From Candidula unifasciata (taxonomy: Eukaryota > Mollusca > Gastropoda > Stylommatophora > Geomitridae): 64,000 bases of DNA. Below are positions 40,816 through 51,574 of the stretch, in pieces; position 1 is the first letter of the stretch; each line of letters begins with the position of its first letter. The stretch is taken from contig CAJHNH020003142.1 of NCBI GenBank assembly GCA_905116865.2, positions 1-64,000 on the forward strand, given 5' to 3'. The position numbers were made by a program, and so were the translations under genes. The notes beneath the pieces were generated by a model. It made no database searches, was not told the DNA's origin, and worked only from the letters and a program-made list of their open reading frames with translations.

Positions 40816-42730
40816 TGTCGCGAGACGCCGCTTTAAGTAGACAAGATACTCTTGGCTGACGTACCACCCCTTTGTGACCCTTCTATTTTTCTCTCTTACA
40901 TGCGCCCAGTGACTTCATTTTCGTCATAAGACGCATTGAGAGATATCCCGGTTATAGCCTACGGTTGCTGTTTGGGGATTTTCCATTGTCTTATTTGTAA
41001 TTCCCCTGAGCTTTCACGTATAAAAATATACGGCTAGTAACTCGGCAACGTAGCGGAAAAATCCTGGCCAAACACCGGATCCCGCAGTGAGACAAGATTG
41101 CCAGCCATTTTACTTCAGGTCAGCAAGCAGGTGTTAGAGCGGGCCGTTTTGGCAGAACTTTGTCTTTCTCGCCGCCTAAAAACCCTAGCAACATGACCAT
41201 ATAGTTACATCTAAATCCAGGTGAGCACAGTAACTGTTAATTAAATCGTGATTTCAGTTTTCGGGCCGCATTTCGTGTACAATATTAGAATTGTACCAGA
41301 CAGAGGAAAAACCACGCTGACCCATTTCTGCACATGGACAGGAAACCATTTCTTTATGATCTATTCCTGATTCCTATTGTTCGGTATCTAGGAGGTTACT
41401 TCTGTTTGCTGTATCTAAGACTCTTAGGAAATTATCTATCTTCTATTGCTGGTAGATGAATGATCTATGGCTGGTTATTAGAGTCTGTGTAGATAATGGT
41501 AACATTTCAATGGTAACATTTCATAGGAGACATTGTTCTTCTCATGCTCATACTTCTATAATTCATAATGTTTGCTTGTTGTAGAAGTGCTGCTGAATTT
41601 TGTTTTCAGGTTATTGATGTATTATTCATGATGTTATTAATGTATCATTTTACTTATACACAGCAGTATTAAATGCTGTGATTTTGAGGACATGCTGTCC
41701 AAGAAAACACCCAGTGGAATATCTGGAAGACAGGAAAGGCAAGACCTTTTATCTAGAATTCTCAACATTTATAGAGAGAATTCTATAACATTCTGTCTGA
41801 TTTTGTGTTGCATTTACAACTGCATATTGCTGTCTGAGTCTGTGTAAATGAGTGGTATTACACTATCATCCTGAAGGACAGAAGATGGAAGACATTCATC
41901 TGGACTGGACAGTAGTCAGAAGTGGAAGCTATGTAAATGACAAGGCTACTAGACCATTATCCCACTTCTGACAATATGAAGAGAGAGGGGAAAGTTGGAA
42001 ATATATTTTATTTTGCAAAACAGCAGGGACTATATATTTTTTGATTGTTTCCATCCCTAGCTGCTGAAAAGCCGAGGACAGATTCCTTGTGGCAGGACGA
42101 GCTTCCAAACCACTGCCAGGCTGGTTGTAGCTAATGATTGGAGTGCCCTAAGGAAGATCTTGGTGCTTGGGACAGACCCTCAACATTCCACCTCAGTCTT
42201 TGAAATGGATGATCCTCTGGGAAACTCCAGGTGGTAATTGTTGTATGTTATTTCCCACTGATCCTCTCATGACGACAGTTTCATGTTACTATCATTTTTA
42301 TCTTTCATCCTACTTAGTTTGAATAATGTATTTTCAAAAGTAAATAGATGATTGAATTTTACTTTAATTTTAATAAACGTTCCTATGATTGATTTAAACT
42401 CATAGTTAAAGTTTATTTCTATTTCTAGATGTATGTATGGTGTCAGTGTTGTCTACCAATATACATAGTCTAGATGGGGGCTTAATTTTATTACCAGAAA
42501 GGGAAATTGTCGGGAGGGGTAACCTGCTCTGTCTAAGTGTTTAGGCATCTAAATTCCCTTATCCCTTTTCTGGGGATATTCAGGCAGCTCACCTTCTTTC
42601 GCGAGCCAATTCGAGTCTGTATCTGAGTATCCAGGGACACTGTCTGCTCTTTGCACCAAAAGACAGTTGTCTCGGTTCCTAACAAGATAACACCACTTTA
42701 GTGAGTGTAAAAGGAACCTGTTCCACGACA
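40816..42730 (+). repeat. 3' LTR (1,915 bp)
   Basis: TATA-like tataaaaata at 41019-41028 and AATAAA at 42372-42377, at the same offsets as in the 5' LTR. From about 36960 / 41660 onward the two LTRs look identical. Confidence 0.95.
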
Positions 42731-42759
42731 GTGATAACTAGAAACATACGCCATGCTGA

Positions 42760-43012
42760 TTTAATCAAGTAACAGTAAGTGTATTGATCGGCACTCATAA
42801 AAAGAAGTAGAAAGATAGAAGAACACACTAGACAACATAAAAATCGAAAGCTATAGTTACCGTGCCGGAAATTGAACCTGTCACCTTCAGACGGCGTCTG
42901 CGCCTCGCCATGGATACAAGTGCACTAAGAACATGGTCAACTAGGCACCAACAAAAAAGGTGTCTTATTGGCCATGTCTATCGTACAGCTTGAAATCGAC
43001 AACTATGGAATA
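42760..43012 (-). repeat. SINE family K copy
   Basis: Matches 31064-31316 from 'agtgtattgatcggcactc' to 'cttgaaatcgacaactatgg'. Minus-strand B box is 'aggttcaatttccggc'. It starts about 25 bases right of the LTR element's target-site duplication. Confidence 0.8.
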
Positions 43013-43555
43013 TGAACAGAATTCATTTCTAACCATTGAAATGGCACCATAGGTTACAAAAATTTGTATTAACGAAGCATATGTCGAATAACAATCACAG
43101 CAACAATTTACGAACACAGTAGACATTAATGCTTTGTCTAGAATACACAAACATTTAAGAAAGCTATTTGATTGAGGACAAACTCAGATAATAGGAGACA
43201 GTGTTTATCGGTGGACTTTGACAAGTTTTCTCAGAACAGACGCATTTAGGAATATATAGAAGAGGAGCTTAAGTAGGTGAGTGTGTCTGACCAGAGACGG
43301 GACAAGGGATTATAATCTTAGATAATTCCAAAAACATCTCGCCTTACGAGAAATCTGGGTGTTACGTTTGTAACTGACTTTAAAAAAAAAAAACTATATT
43401 ATCCCCCCCCCCCCCCCCACCAAAGGTCAGTAAATATGAATTTGGTCCGCAGACACACAAAAAAGATCTCCATCCTTGCTGTCGTAGATATACAACAAAT
43501 CATATTTTACCCACCTCACCGAGTGTTTCATAAACAAGTTGTTAAAAACATAAAG
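43013..43555. other. Unassigned sequence
   Basis: No gene recognised. An A run is followed by a C run of about 16 near 43380-43420. Confidence 0.4.
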
Positions 43556-43750
43556 GACTCTTTTGAATGCCTTCATTGGGCATATTGGGCTAGGCCTTAA
43601 TTTTAAAGATCCGTCGGCACTCGGTGGGTGATGTGGTCAAGACCACGCCGACTGCCTTTGCTTTCCATGACTGTACCTCGTAATCAGTTAAGGCTGGATC
43701 GACTTCGAATTTTTTGACGAGCGTCTAGCCACTACACCACTACGGCCCCC
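43556..43750 (-). repeat. SINE family A copy
   Basis: Reverse order: 'gggcatattgggctagg', 'gggtgatgtggtcaagacc', 'aaggctggatcgacttcg' and the head 'gagcgtctagccactacacc'. Confidence 0.8.
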
Positions 43751-44079
43751 TAACACAGTGTTGACCCAGCCATTTTCTCAGGAGCCATCTCTGTAATGGG
43801 CCTTCAGATAAACCGCCCATTGAAACTTTATAGAAAACTCGATAATTCTATTATAGGACAAGGAGTGATCGCGTTTCCAGCTCATCGGAATCTACTTGTC
43901 TCTGGCTAGATCTTGGCATTACCGCCAAGATGAATTAGGTGAACCGATCTATAGACTCTGTTTTCTGCACATTAAAGCGATGTGCTGCCGCTTGGATACA
44001 CACCCAGACTTAGGATCACTAGTGGTTCGGTTACATGTGCACTCATCTGTCGTCATAATGGTTCCTGTTCTTCTTTCTT

Positions 44080-44601
44080 TCTTATCTTCTTTCTTCTTCA
44101 TTCTTTTTTTTTCTTACTTCTTCCTTCTTCCGTCTTCCTTCTTTTTTTCTTTTCTCTCCCTTCTTTCTTCTTTCCTCTCCCTTCTTTCTTCTTTCTTTTT
44201 CATTCTTCCTACTTAAATTTTTCTTCTTACTGCTTCCTTCTTTCTTCTTTCTCCTTTCATCTTCGTTCTGTTTTCTTCCTTCTTCATTTTCTTCTTCATT
44301 TCTTCTTCTTCTTCTTCTTCTTCTTCTTCTTCTTTTTCTTCTTCTTCTTCTTCTTCTTCTTCTTCTTCTTCTTCTTCTTCTTCTTCTTCTTCTTCTTCTT
44401 CTTCTTCTTCTTCTTCTTCTTCTTCTTCTTCTTCTTCTTCTTCTTCTTCTTCTTCTTCTTCTTCTTCTTCTTCTTCTTCTTCTTCTTCTTCTTCTTCTTC
44501 TTCTTCTTTCTTCTTCTTCTTCTTCTTCTTCTTCTTCTTCTTCTTCTTCTTCTTCTTCTTCTTCTTCTTCTTCTTCTTCTTCTTCTTCTTCTTCTTCTTC
44601 T
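44080..44601. repeat. Long CTT microsatellite with impure left part
   Basis: Imperfect CTT/TTTC runs (44080-44294) lead into an almost pure (CTT)n tract of about 300 bp (44295-44601). Frames across it encode only Phe, Leu or Ser runs. Confidence 0.97.
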
Positions 44602-44604
44602 GTC

Positions 44605-44960
44605 GTCTCAATGAAACCAGGTTGTAGCCAAGTATCCTGGTTTTCTGTATCTGTCTTGTGCTTCTCAGGTGGCTTGAGTGGTCTTCCTCTCGCCTTCCTC
44701 CCTTATATTCGGCTGTAAAAAATCTCATGCGGTTTGGTCTGGCTGCATTCTCACTAGATGGCTGAACCATTTCATTCTTTGTGTCAGTATAATCCACATA
44801 GTCTTTTTTCGACTTTCTCTCTAATGCTGGTATTCATCATAATGATTGTTGGTTTGAACTGTCTTCTTATAATATCATTTTGCTTATACCGCTAAGCGTC
44901 ACAGAAAGGATGTCGTTTACTGTATTTTGCAAGTTGCGTTGCCTTTATTAATGTCATACC
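44605..44960 (-). pseudogene. Retrotransposon RT C-terminal fragment adjoining the CTT tract
   Basis: Minus-strand pieces NRMRFFTAEYKGGRREED and RMKWFSHLVRMQP-like sequence match non-LTR C-termini. A related copy also adjoins a CTT tract at 53440, both sharing 'ccaggttrtagccaagtrtcctgg'-like ends. Confidence 0.65.
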
Positions 44961-45117
44961 GTATTTCTGTAGTGTCCCTTTTTACTCCTTCAACCCATCT
45001 CTTTCTTGGTTGGCCTCTTCACTTTAGCTGCTGTTCTCATGCAGTGCACTCTTGCCGCTGGCTGCTTTTGCTGCATTCTGACCAGCTGACCAAACGACTC
45101 GATTCTTTGATGTTCCA

Positions 45118-45300
45118 TATCATCATCATCAGGTGCCTTGCCGACTGGCGTGGGCTATCATGAATCTCCATAATCCACGATCTCCTGTAGCATGTATCAG
45201 TTCGTGTGCCAGCGCACCTCCATGCCATGCAACAAGACTGTCAAAAATCTTCTCTCATTGTCTTCCTCTATTCCTCTTTCCATGTTCTGTATATAAGGAT
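45118..45300 (-). pseudogene. 3' end of a (GAT)n-tailed non-LTR element
   Basis: 'atcatcatcatcaggtgcc', 'gccgactggcgtgggctatc' and 'cctgtagcatgtatcagttc' are the reverse complement of the 3' end at 35005-35190. Confidence 0.85.
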
Positions 45301-45310
45301 TTGTAATGTG

Positions 45311-45545
45311 TAGTTCGTTGCGTATCCTTTTTCTGGACGTTGCAAAACCAAACCCAGCATTATTTTAGCTGTTGTTTTTCTAGGCACATTTTTTCCTTTA
45401 GTAGTTTGCCATTGCTTCTGGACGGTCAGCTCTCGGTGCCACTGTCGAAACAAACGCAAGGCAAATCGTCAACAGCTGGGGTAGAGCCTGGCACCTCGAC
45501 ATTAGAAAATACATTGATAACGCCTAAGCCACAAACGCCAACATT
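45311..45545 (-). repeat. SINE family C copy
   Basis: 'gttgcgtatcctttttctgg', 'agtttgccattgcttctgg' and 'ggtgccactgtcgaaac', with a degraded head 'aagccacaaacgccaac'. Confidence 0.75.
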
Positions 45546-45559
45546 GTAATATGTAATTA

Positions 45560-46252
45560 TAATGAAATGTGATATGAAAATAAGCACTACGAAGACAGAG
45601 ACAATGATGATAGGAAGACATAAAGACAATTTAGAAATTAAATTAAAAAACAACACCCCGAGACAAACAGAGGAATGTAAGTATTTGGGAGCAATTTTCA
45701 CATCCGACTGTAAACTGGACAGAGAAATTAGCTCCAGATGTGCCAAAGCTAATCAAGTCAACTATCTCCCCTGTTGACACACAAGCAGATACCTCTGAGT
45801 ACTAAAGTGAATCTTATCAGAACTATTTTTTGGCCAACACTATGCTATCAATGCCAAAAATGGACACTTACATCCTCCAATGAACTTAAAATTGTGACAA
45901 CAGAGATGAAATGCCCTAGAAGAGCTGCTGGAGTTTCAAGGAAAGACAGAATACGAAATCACGAAATCAGACGAATGCTAGGAATAAAGCCAGTCTTACG
46001 GGTAATCAAAGAACAACAAATGGAGTGGTTTGGACATCTAACAAGAATGCCCTGGTACTATCCACCACAGCGAGCCACACTTTAACGGTACAACGGGTAT
46101 AGAGCGAGTGGAAGACCTCGGAAAGTATGAAGTGATGGCATTAGCCTTACAGTCTTAATAGTGCTCTTGACAGAGCCAATCAACAAATATTACATCTCCC
46201 CCTGACACTTTGATGAGGTACAAGGTGGAAGAGCAGAAGAAGAAGAAGAATG
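45560..46252 (+). pseudogene. RT C-terminal region ending in (GAA)n
   Basis: Encodes KISTTKTETMMIGRHKDNLE, RQTEECKYLGAIFTSDCKLD, RKDRIRNHEIRRMLGIKPVL and QQMEWFGHLTRMP, in the order expected for a non-LTR RT end, with two frame breaks. It terminates in GCAGAAGAAGAAGAAGAAT. Confidence 0.85.
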
Positions 46253-46436
46253 AAATAGTTTATTCGAATACGCCTTTCTTTCCACGCCCAAATCCGATTA
46301 CTGGTTACTTCTTCAGGTTGGATACCCTTGTTATTACTGTGTGATACGGTTGAAGTAGGTTTAGGTTTAAACAACGGATCAACATCACGGCACAAGGGTA
46401 GTAACTCATGAGTGCTCCGTTCCACGTCTAACTCAA

Positions 46437-46745
46437 GGCTGGTTCCGAAGAATCTCGTCGCAGTGAACGAACTCCGTAGCACCGGCGAGGATGCTGAAAT
46501 ACTTTTGGGTAGATTTTTAACTCCAAATTTTTGCCCGGGCAGCCCGTTAAGCTACTCGTTTCGATTTCCAACCACCAAGGAATGTTTTTAAGGGCGCAAC
46601 AATACCCACGGGCGTCCGATCTTACTACCCAGAGACCAGGGGAAATTACCAGAAAGAAGTCCACGTGTAAAAATCCCAGTCTTTACCAGGGCCTAAACCC
46701 CGGATCTCCAGCACTTGACGCCATGCCTCGAGACCACTCCATCTG
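46437..46745 (-). repeat. SINE family E copy
   Basis: Reverse complement of 26207-26525: 'gtagcaccggcgaggatgc', 'cgatttccaaccaccaagg', B box 'ggcctaaaccccggatctcc' reversed and the head 'gccatgcctcgagaccac'. Confidence 0.75.
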
Positions 46746-46931
46746 TGTTTCTGGGCACCTGTGCACTCAATCGAACGATCGCCTGTGTCTATCAGTTTCG
46801 CTACATCAATATTTGCGCATTAGCAAGGCGGTTAACTCTAGTGTGAGGGCGTTTGTTTTCCCGTGATACCATTGGATACCGCACTGTTTATTTGACGGTC
46901 GACTTAGATTGTCACCGAGCTGTGTCAGGAC

Positions 46932-47445
46932 CAGTGTTGCCACTTTTCTTTGACAAAAAACTTCCAAAACGGAGTCAAAAAATATCTAAAAACATGTAAA
47001 TTTGCGAGGGAAAACATCTAAAAGAAACATCCAAATGGAAAAAGTCACAAATTACATAGCAGTTAATCTGACTTACCCTATAGAATCGTGTCCTCATCTT
47101 TATTGAAGTCTGCCTTCACAAGATCCACAGGATAAACTTAGCTTGGATGATGAAGTTGATGCTTCAGATCCAAAATGACTCTTGTATGCTTTAGCTGTTC
47201 CAATTTCTTTTAATACCCAATGAGGGAGCTAAGTGGAACAGTCTTATTAAGCCGAATTTTATTGTCAAGATAGCATTTTAAAGGTCCACTTTCATCCTGT
47301 TTCTTAGGTTTGATTTGATAAATTTACTTCAAATGAAAAACAAAACATCTAGAAAAACATCTACCATCTAAACATCAAAAACGCCATCTAAATGCAAGGG
47401 AAAACATCTAAATCTGGATGTGAAACATCCAAAGGGGTAACACTG
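46932..47445. mobile_element. hAT-type MITE with 8-bp TSD
   Basis: Ends CAGTGTTGCCACTTT and inverted AAGGGGTAACACTG, with repeated 'aaaacatctaaa' subterminal motifs at both sides. 8-bp flanks gtcaggac (46924-46931) and gtccggac (47446-47453) match with one difference. A middle segment (about 47100-47250) looks exon-like on the minus strand but is interrupted by stops. Confidence 0.85.
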
Positions 47446-47494
47446 GTCCGGACGACTGCTAGGTGATGTCCAGCGATCCGTGGCAGGACTTTTC

Positions 47495-48145
47495 TGTCTC
47501 AGTTTGTTACGAGACTGTTAACACTTTAGTGTGAAATGTTTAGTCCCACCCAGTTTGTTACAAGATTATCAACGCGTTTAGTTCCATTTTGTTACATGAT
47601 GTCAACGCGTTTAGTTCCAGTTTGTTACATGATGTCAACGCGTTTAGTTCATCAGAACAGGTATGCTTCGTGCAGAGTGGCATGCTTCGCAGCAGAGGAC
47701 ACGGGTGAGGATAATTGTCTGGATTTTTTCACCGGGGCACGCCGGCGTGTTGGGAAATGAACAGACGGACAGACTGGCTGGCTCTGCTCAATTTGGTGGA
47801 ATAGTGATACATGATAGGGCAGACGTTAGTGCGTTGTGGGAGAGCATGTACAGTTCGGATCACCACGGTCTAGTGAGATTGATGCAGCGGGGAGTGACGA
47901 GAGGTTCTGGCAGATGTTCGAGGCTCAGAGGAAAGGCAAGACGGACGTTTAATCAGAATGCTACTGGCACCGTTGGTATCGTAGCTCTTCGCTTTCTGCT
48001 GAAGATGGGGACGGAGCGCTTATGGAAATGCCCCAAGTGCTGTGATGTCGGTTCTTGAATCAAATCAAATCAAAATCAAATAAACGCGTTTAGTTCAAGT
48101 TTGTTACAAGAATGTCAACGCATTTAGTCTTTTTTTTTTTTTTTT
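47495..48145. repeat. 33-bp minisatellite interrupted by a retrotransposon
   Basis: The unit core is gtttgttacatgatgtcaac, followed by gcgtttagttcca. About four units lie left (47495-47651) and two right (48083-48145) of the insertion at 47652-48082. Confidence 0.85.
47652..48082 (+). mobile_element. 5'-truncated RNase H-type retrotransposon with TSD
   Basis: Encodes FSPGHAGVLGNEQTDRLAGS (the GHxGxxGNExxDRLA motif), LRGKARRTFNQNATGT and LWKCPKCCDVGS, then the tail (TCAAA)n. A 15-bp duplication, aacgcgtttagttca, lies at 47637-47651 and 48083-48097. It is one of the best-kept copies. Confidence 0.93.
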
Positions 48146-48147
48146 TT

Positions 48148-48395
48148 AAACAGGATTGTCAGCCCACGGCTGGTGTTCGAAACCGGACGGTTTCCTGGGT
48201 TCAGCCAGCCTCTAGGAAATGGGTACCAAAATTAACACTCCGGGGTAAATGGGGGAACGTCGCTGTAGCTATGGAGTTGCGTGCGGACGGCGACACAGGC
48301 GGACAGTTTCTTATCAGCTGTCCGTACTGGTGGCAGAGAGTTTATGGTTTAAAACCGTGTGCAGTGACGCTGGTTCACATCTCCTGACTTTTTTT
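48148..48395 (+). repeat. SINE family G copy
   Basis: 'tcagcccacggctggtgttcg', 'aaccggacggtttcc', 'gaacgtcgctgtagctatgg' and 'cgtactggtggcagagag'. Matches 59812-60095. Confidence 0.8.
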
Positions 48396-48399
48396 TTTA

Positions 48400-48500
48400 A
48401 GTGGACGAACAACCAGACCCATTCATCTCCACCTCCCGCCACCCCACTCCCGCCACCAACCACCTCTCCCGGAGTTTACAGCCGGTCATGGCTAAGAAGA
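48400..48500 (+). repeat. SINE family H, 3' fragment
   Basis: 'aagtggacgaacaaccaga', a C-rich insertion, then 'ggagtttacagccggtcatgg'. Confidence 0.7.
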
Positions 48501-48531
48501 CGACAAATAAGTCTTGAGTTAGGTTAGTTGC

Positions 48532-48944
48532 GAATTCTTTACAGGACGTTGCAGAACCATTCAAATTTACATTCAGTAGTGTGCCATTGCTTCTGGACGG
48601 TCGGCTTTCTTGATACCACTGTCGAAACGAAGGCAATAGCCGGCATCCCGGCATTACGAAGCGTTCGCATCGACTTAGCTACAGAGCCGACAAGGCTTGG
48701 GTATATGTCTTTAGTCGGCTCTGTGGCTAAATCGATGCGGACTCTTCGTAATGCCGGGATGCCGGGTTCGATCCCAGCTGCGGGCCATGCACCTTGCGTT
48801 GGTTTCGACAGTGGTATGAAGAAAGCCGACCGTCCAGAGGCAATGGCAAACTACTGGACGTAAATTTGCCTAGAGAAACGACACAACAGCCAGGGGCTGC
48901 TGGGTTTGGTTCTGCAACGTCATGTAAAGGATACGCAACTAATC
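48532..48944. repeat. Head-to-head pair of SINE family C copies
   Basis: A minus copy (48532-48693) and a plus copy (48713-48944) face each other. The heads 'cagagccgac' and 'gtcggctctg' are about 20 bases apart, making an inverted repeat with arms over 150 bp. Confidence 0.88.
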
Positions 48945-49339
48945 TTGTCATGTCTTTAATTTTGACTGGCTTTACACCATATGGGCCTCTGGACATGGGT
49001 CCTTTTATTTTAAAACACATCCGGTTATATAATACTGCGTCCATTCACAGTGGATCAAATACGTTTTGCTAGCGAAAGTAAAGTTGGTGATCTCAATACT
49101 AATAAACATAAATTTGACACTGTCATTGAATCAATACCACCGTTCTGTTTGACAGACTGGAAATAGAACGCTGACACAGCCGGGTATTTCAGCAGGGGCG
49201 TTATGAAAAAATATCACCGGTTGTAGACTTGAGGCAATAGCATTGTCTGGGTTATGGAAAATAATTGACGTTTTGGTGGCATTGTTTGTTTAATTATGTG
49301 TCACTCTGCCTTCTGTTCTTCCTCTTTTTTAATTGTGGG

Positions 49340-49602
49340 TCCTTCCAGTGTGGGTTCCGGGGCCCTATTGTAGGGAAAACAAGAACAGACCCACCGTCTA
49401 CCTAAATCATGTCGTAAGAGTCGACTAATTGGGAGCTTCTTTCGAAGTCGGAGTGCATCTGCCTGGGAGTCAAGGAACCAGTAGTCTGCATACCAATAAG
49501 TCAGATCTGTTAAACGGATGTACACGTAACACTCAGGTTCTGGAACAGGACTGCAGTCCAAAAGTGGATGAACGACCAGAACTTTCCTCCAGAAAAGACC
49601 GA
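49340..49602 (+). repeat. SINE family H copy leading into a GAA array
   Basis: Near-complete: 'gtgggttccggggccctatt', 'catgtcgtaagagtcgac', 'catctgcctgggagtcaag', 'gttaaacggatgtacacg' and 'ccagaactttcctcc', after which GAAGAAGAA begins at once. Confidence 0.92.
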
Positions 49603-49750
49603 AGAAGAAGAAGAAGAAGAAGAAGAAGAAGAAGAAGAAGAAGAAGAAGAAGAAGAAGAAGAAGAAGAAGAAGAAGAAGCAGAAGCAGAAGCAGAAGCAG
49701 AAGAAGAAGAAGAAGAAGAAGAAGAAGAAGAAGAAGAAGAAGAAGAAGCA

Positions 49751-49834
<84 letters not shown>

Positions 49835-49880
49835 GAAGAAGAAGAAGAAAAAGAAGAAGAAAAAGAAAAAGAAGAAGATG
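49603..49880. repeat. Compound GAA / GCA / AAT microsatellite
   Basis: (GAA)n with a short (GCAGAA)n block near 49678-49700, more GAA, (AAT)n at about 49755-49832, then impure GAA. It directly continues the 3' tail of the family H SINE. Confidence 0.97.
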
Positions 49881-50019
49881 AAGAAATATAGTAACGGATA
49901 ACAGATAAGGTAAGGTAAGGTAGATAAGTCAAACACGGGGGTGGTGTGTGGGGGGGGGGGGGCAGAGAGACCAGACATACGTGTCAGAGTATATCTAGAT
50001 AAATAGAAAGAGACAGAGT

Positions 50020-50250
50020 AATGTAGAGAGAGAGAGAGAGACAGAAGAAAGAGAGAGAAATAGACAGAGAGAGACAGTGAGACAGAGAGACAGACAGGAG
50101 GACAGAGAGAGACGAGAGATAGAGAGAGACAGACAGGAGGACAGAGAGAGACGAGAGAGATATAGAGAGAGAGACAGACAGACAGACAGACAGGAGGACA
50201 GATAGAGACGAGAGAGAGAGAGAGACAGAAAGAGAGAGAGAGAGAGATAC
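50020..50250. repeat. GA-rich and GACAGA-rich simple repeat
   Basis: Impure (GA)n with repeated 'gacagacaggaggacag' units of about 55 bp near 50090-50200. Confidence 0.9.
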
Positions 50251-50565
50251 TCAGTCCTTTGGGCCTTATAGAGACGCTATCTGACAAGAGATAACCCAAT
50301 CAGCGACTAAGTGCGGTCACATCCTACCAGCCTCACGCCCCGACAGGGGAGCTTGCTTTTGCTCTTAGCTAAATTAACGGATGTGAGAAACCACTTGAGC
50401 AGGCAAGTGCTCATCAATTGGAAGGACAGTTTCGCACTGCGGTAGTAGTATACAACGAACACAGTCTAGACAAGTAATGAACAGAACCGACTGTCGAGCG
50501 ATGGATTTGTCCCCCAGGTCTGCAGCCTAAAGGTTTAGCATACTATCCTGTCTGGACGGCAGACC
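50251..50565. other. Unassigned sequence
   Basis: No gene or repeat partner recognised between the GA-rich and GAA arrays. Confidence 0.4.
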
Positions 50566-50589
50566 AAGAATAAGAAAAAAGAAGAAAAG

Positions 50590-50978
50590 ATCGAAGAAGA
50601 AGAAGAAGAAGAAGAAGAAGAAGAAGAAGAAGAAGAAGAAGAAGAAGAAGAAGAAGAAGAAGAAGAAGAAAAGAAGAAGAAAGAATAAAAAGAAGAAAAA
50701 TTGAAGAAGAAGAAGAAGAAAAGAAGAAGAAGAAAAAAGGAAGAAGAAAAAGAAGAAGAAGAAGAAGAAGAAGAAGAAAAAGAAGAAGAAGAAGAAAAAG
50801 AAAAAGAAAAAGAACAAGAAGAACAAGAAGAAGAACAAGAAAAAGAACAAGAAGAAGAACAAAAACAAAAACAAGAAGAAGTAGAAGAAGAAGAAGAAGA
50901 AGAAGAAGAAGAAGAAGAAGAAGAAGAAGAAGAAGAAGAAGAAGAAGAAGAAGAAGAAGAAGAAGAAGAAGAAGGAAA
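50590..50978. repeat. GAA microsatellite with AAC and A interruptions
   Basis: Two pure GAA blocks (about 50593-50670 and 50885-50975) flank a diverged middle with AAAGAA and GAACAA units. Charged or homopolymer frames here are artefacts. Confidence 0.97.
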
Positions 50979-51054
50979 GGGAAGAACAAAGAAAAGGAAG
51001 GGGACAAAAAAAGAAGGGAAAACAAAAGGAAGGAAGAGAAGAAGAAACAACAGT

Positions 51055-51340
51055 CAAGGACAGTTGTAGTGAATCTCCAACACGCCCTGTCTATTGTTAT
51101 GCTTGTGTAGCCTGTCAGAGGGCTGTTCTTCCAACCTTCCCACGTATTTCGCACGTCTTGCTCTCCTGCCTTCTACTTTTCTCTCCAGTGTGGCATCTGA
51201 AGAAGTTTCATGTCTTCTAATGTGGCCGAAATATTTAAATCGAATCTTTTTTGTTGTTTCTTTCATCACGTCTCTTTTCAGTCTCCGTATATTCGGAAAC
51301 TCTGTATTTGATCGTTTTTTGATTTTATGAAATACATTTT
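51055..51340 (-). pseudogene. Non-LTR RT C-terminal fragment
   Basis: Minus-strand RFKYFGHIRRHETSSDATLE, then RKVEGRRARRAKYVGRLEE follows the KYFGHI.RH...L...GKVEG.R.RGR pattern. It adjoins the GAA array. Confidence 0.75.
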
Positions 51341-51467
51341 AAAATCGTAGTTATTACTTAATTGGCCGTGAGTATTACTGAATCTTTCTGTTTGTTCGAT
51401 TTCACACAGTAGATTTGCAGTATCTGCATACTTTTATTGTTACTGAAAATGAGGCGGTAGTCCAAAT

Positions 51468-51570
51468 GAGGAGCGGCTGGCCGAACGGTTAGAACGCAGG
51501 GCTCTTTAGCGGGAGATCCGGGTTTGAATCCTCGGTAACGCTGGGGATTTTTCTGTCGGGGGCAGAAACT
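51468..51570 (+). repeat. SINE family D copy
   Basis: gagcggctggccgaacggtt and B box tccgggtttgaatcctcgg; similar to 33976. Confidence 0.7.
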
Positions 51571-51574
51571 ATAC

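Larger units (their letters stand above)
36120..42730 (+). mobile_element. LTR retrotransposon with very long LTRs and no recognised pol
   Basis: Two near-identical direct repeats (36120-38030 and 40816-42730) start TGTCGCGAGACG and end TTCCACGACA, obeying the TG...CA rule. A perfect 5-bp target-site duplication, gtgat, flanks the element (36115-36119; 42731-42735). A purine tract, aaaggggggc, lies just before the 3' LTR (40803-40812). The internal region is only about 2.8 kb, with two overlapping frames and no recognisable protease, reverse transcriptase, RNase H or integrase motifs, so mobility would depend on enzymes from elsewhere. A primer-binding site starting TGG is not visible after the 5' LTR. 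The element lies in sense orientation in the receptor's first intron. Confidence 0.95.
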
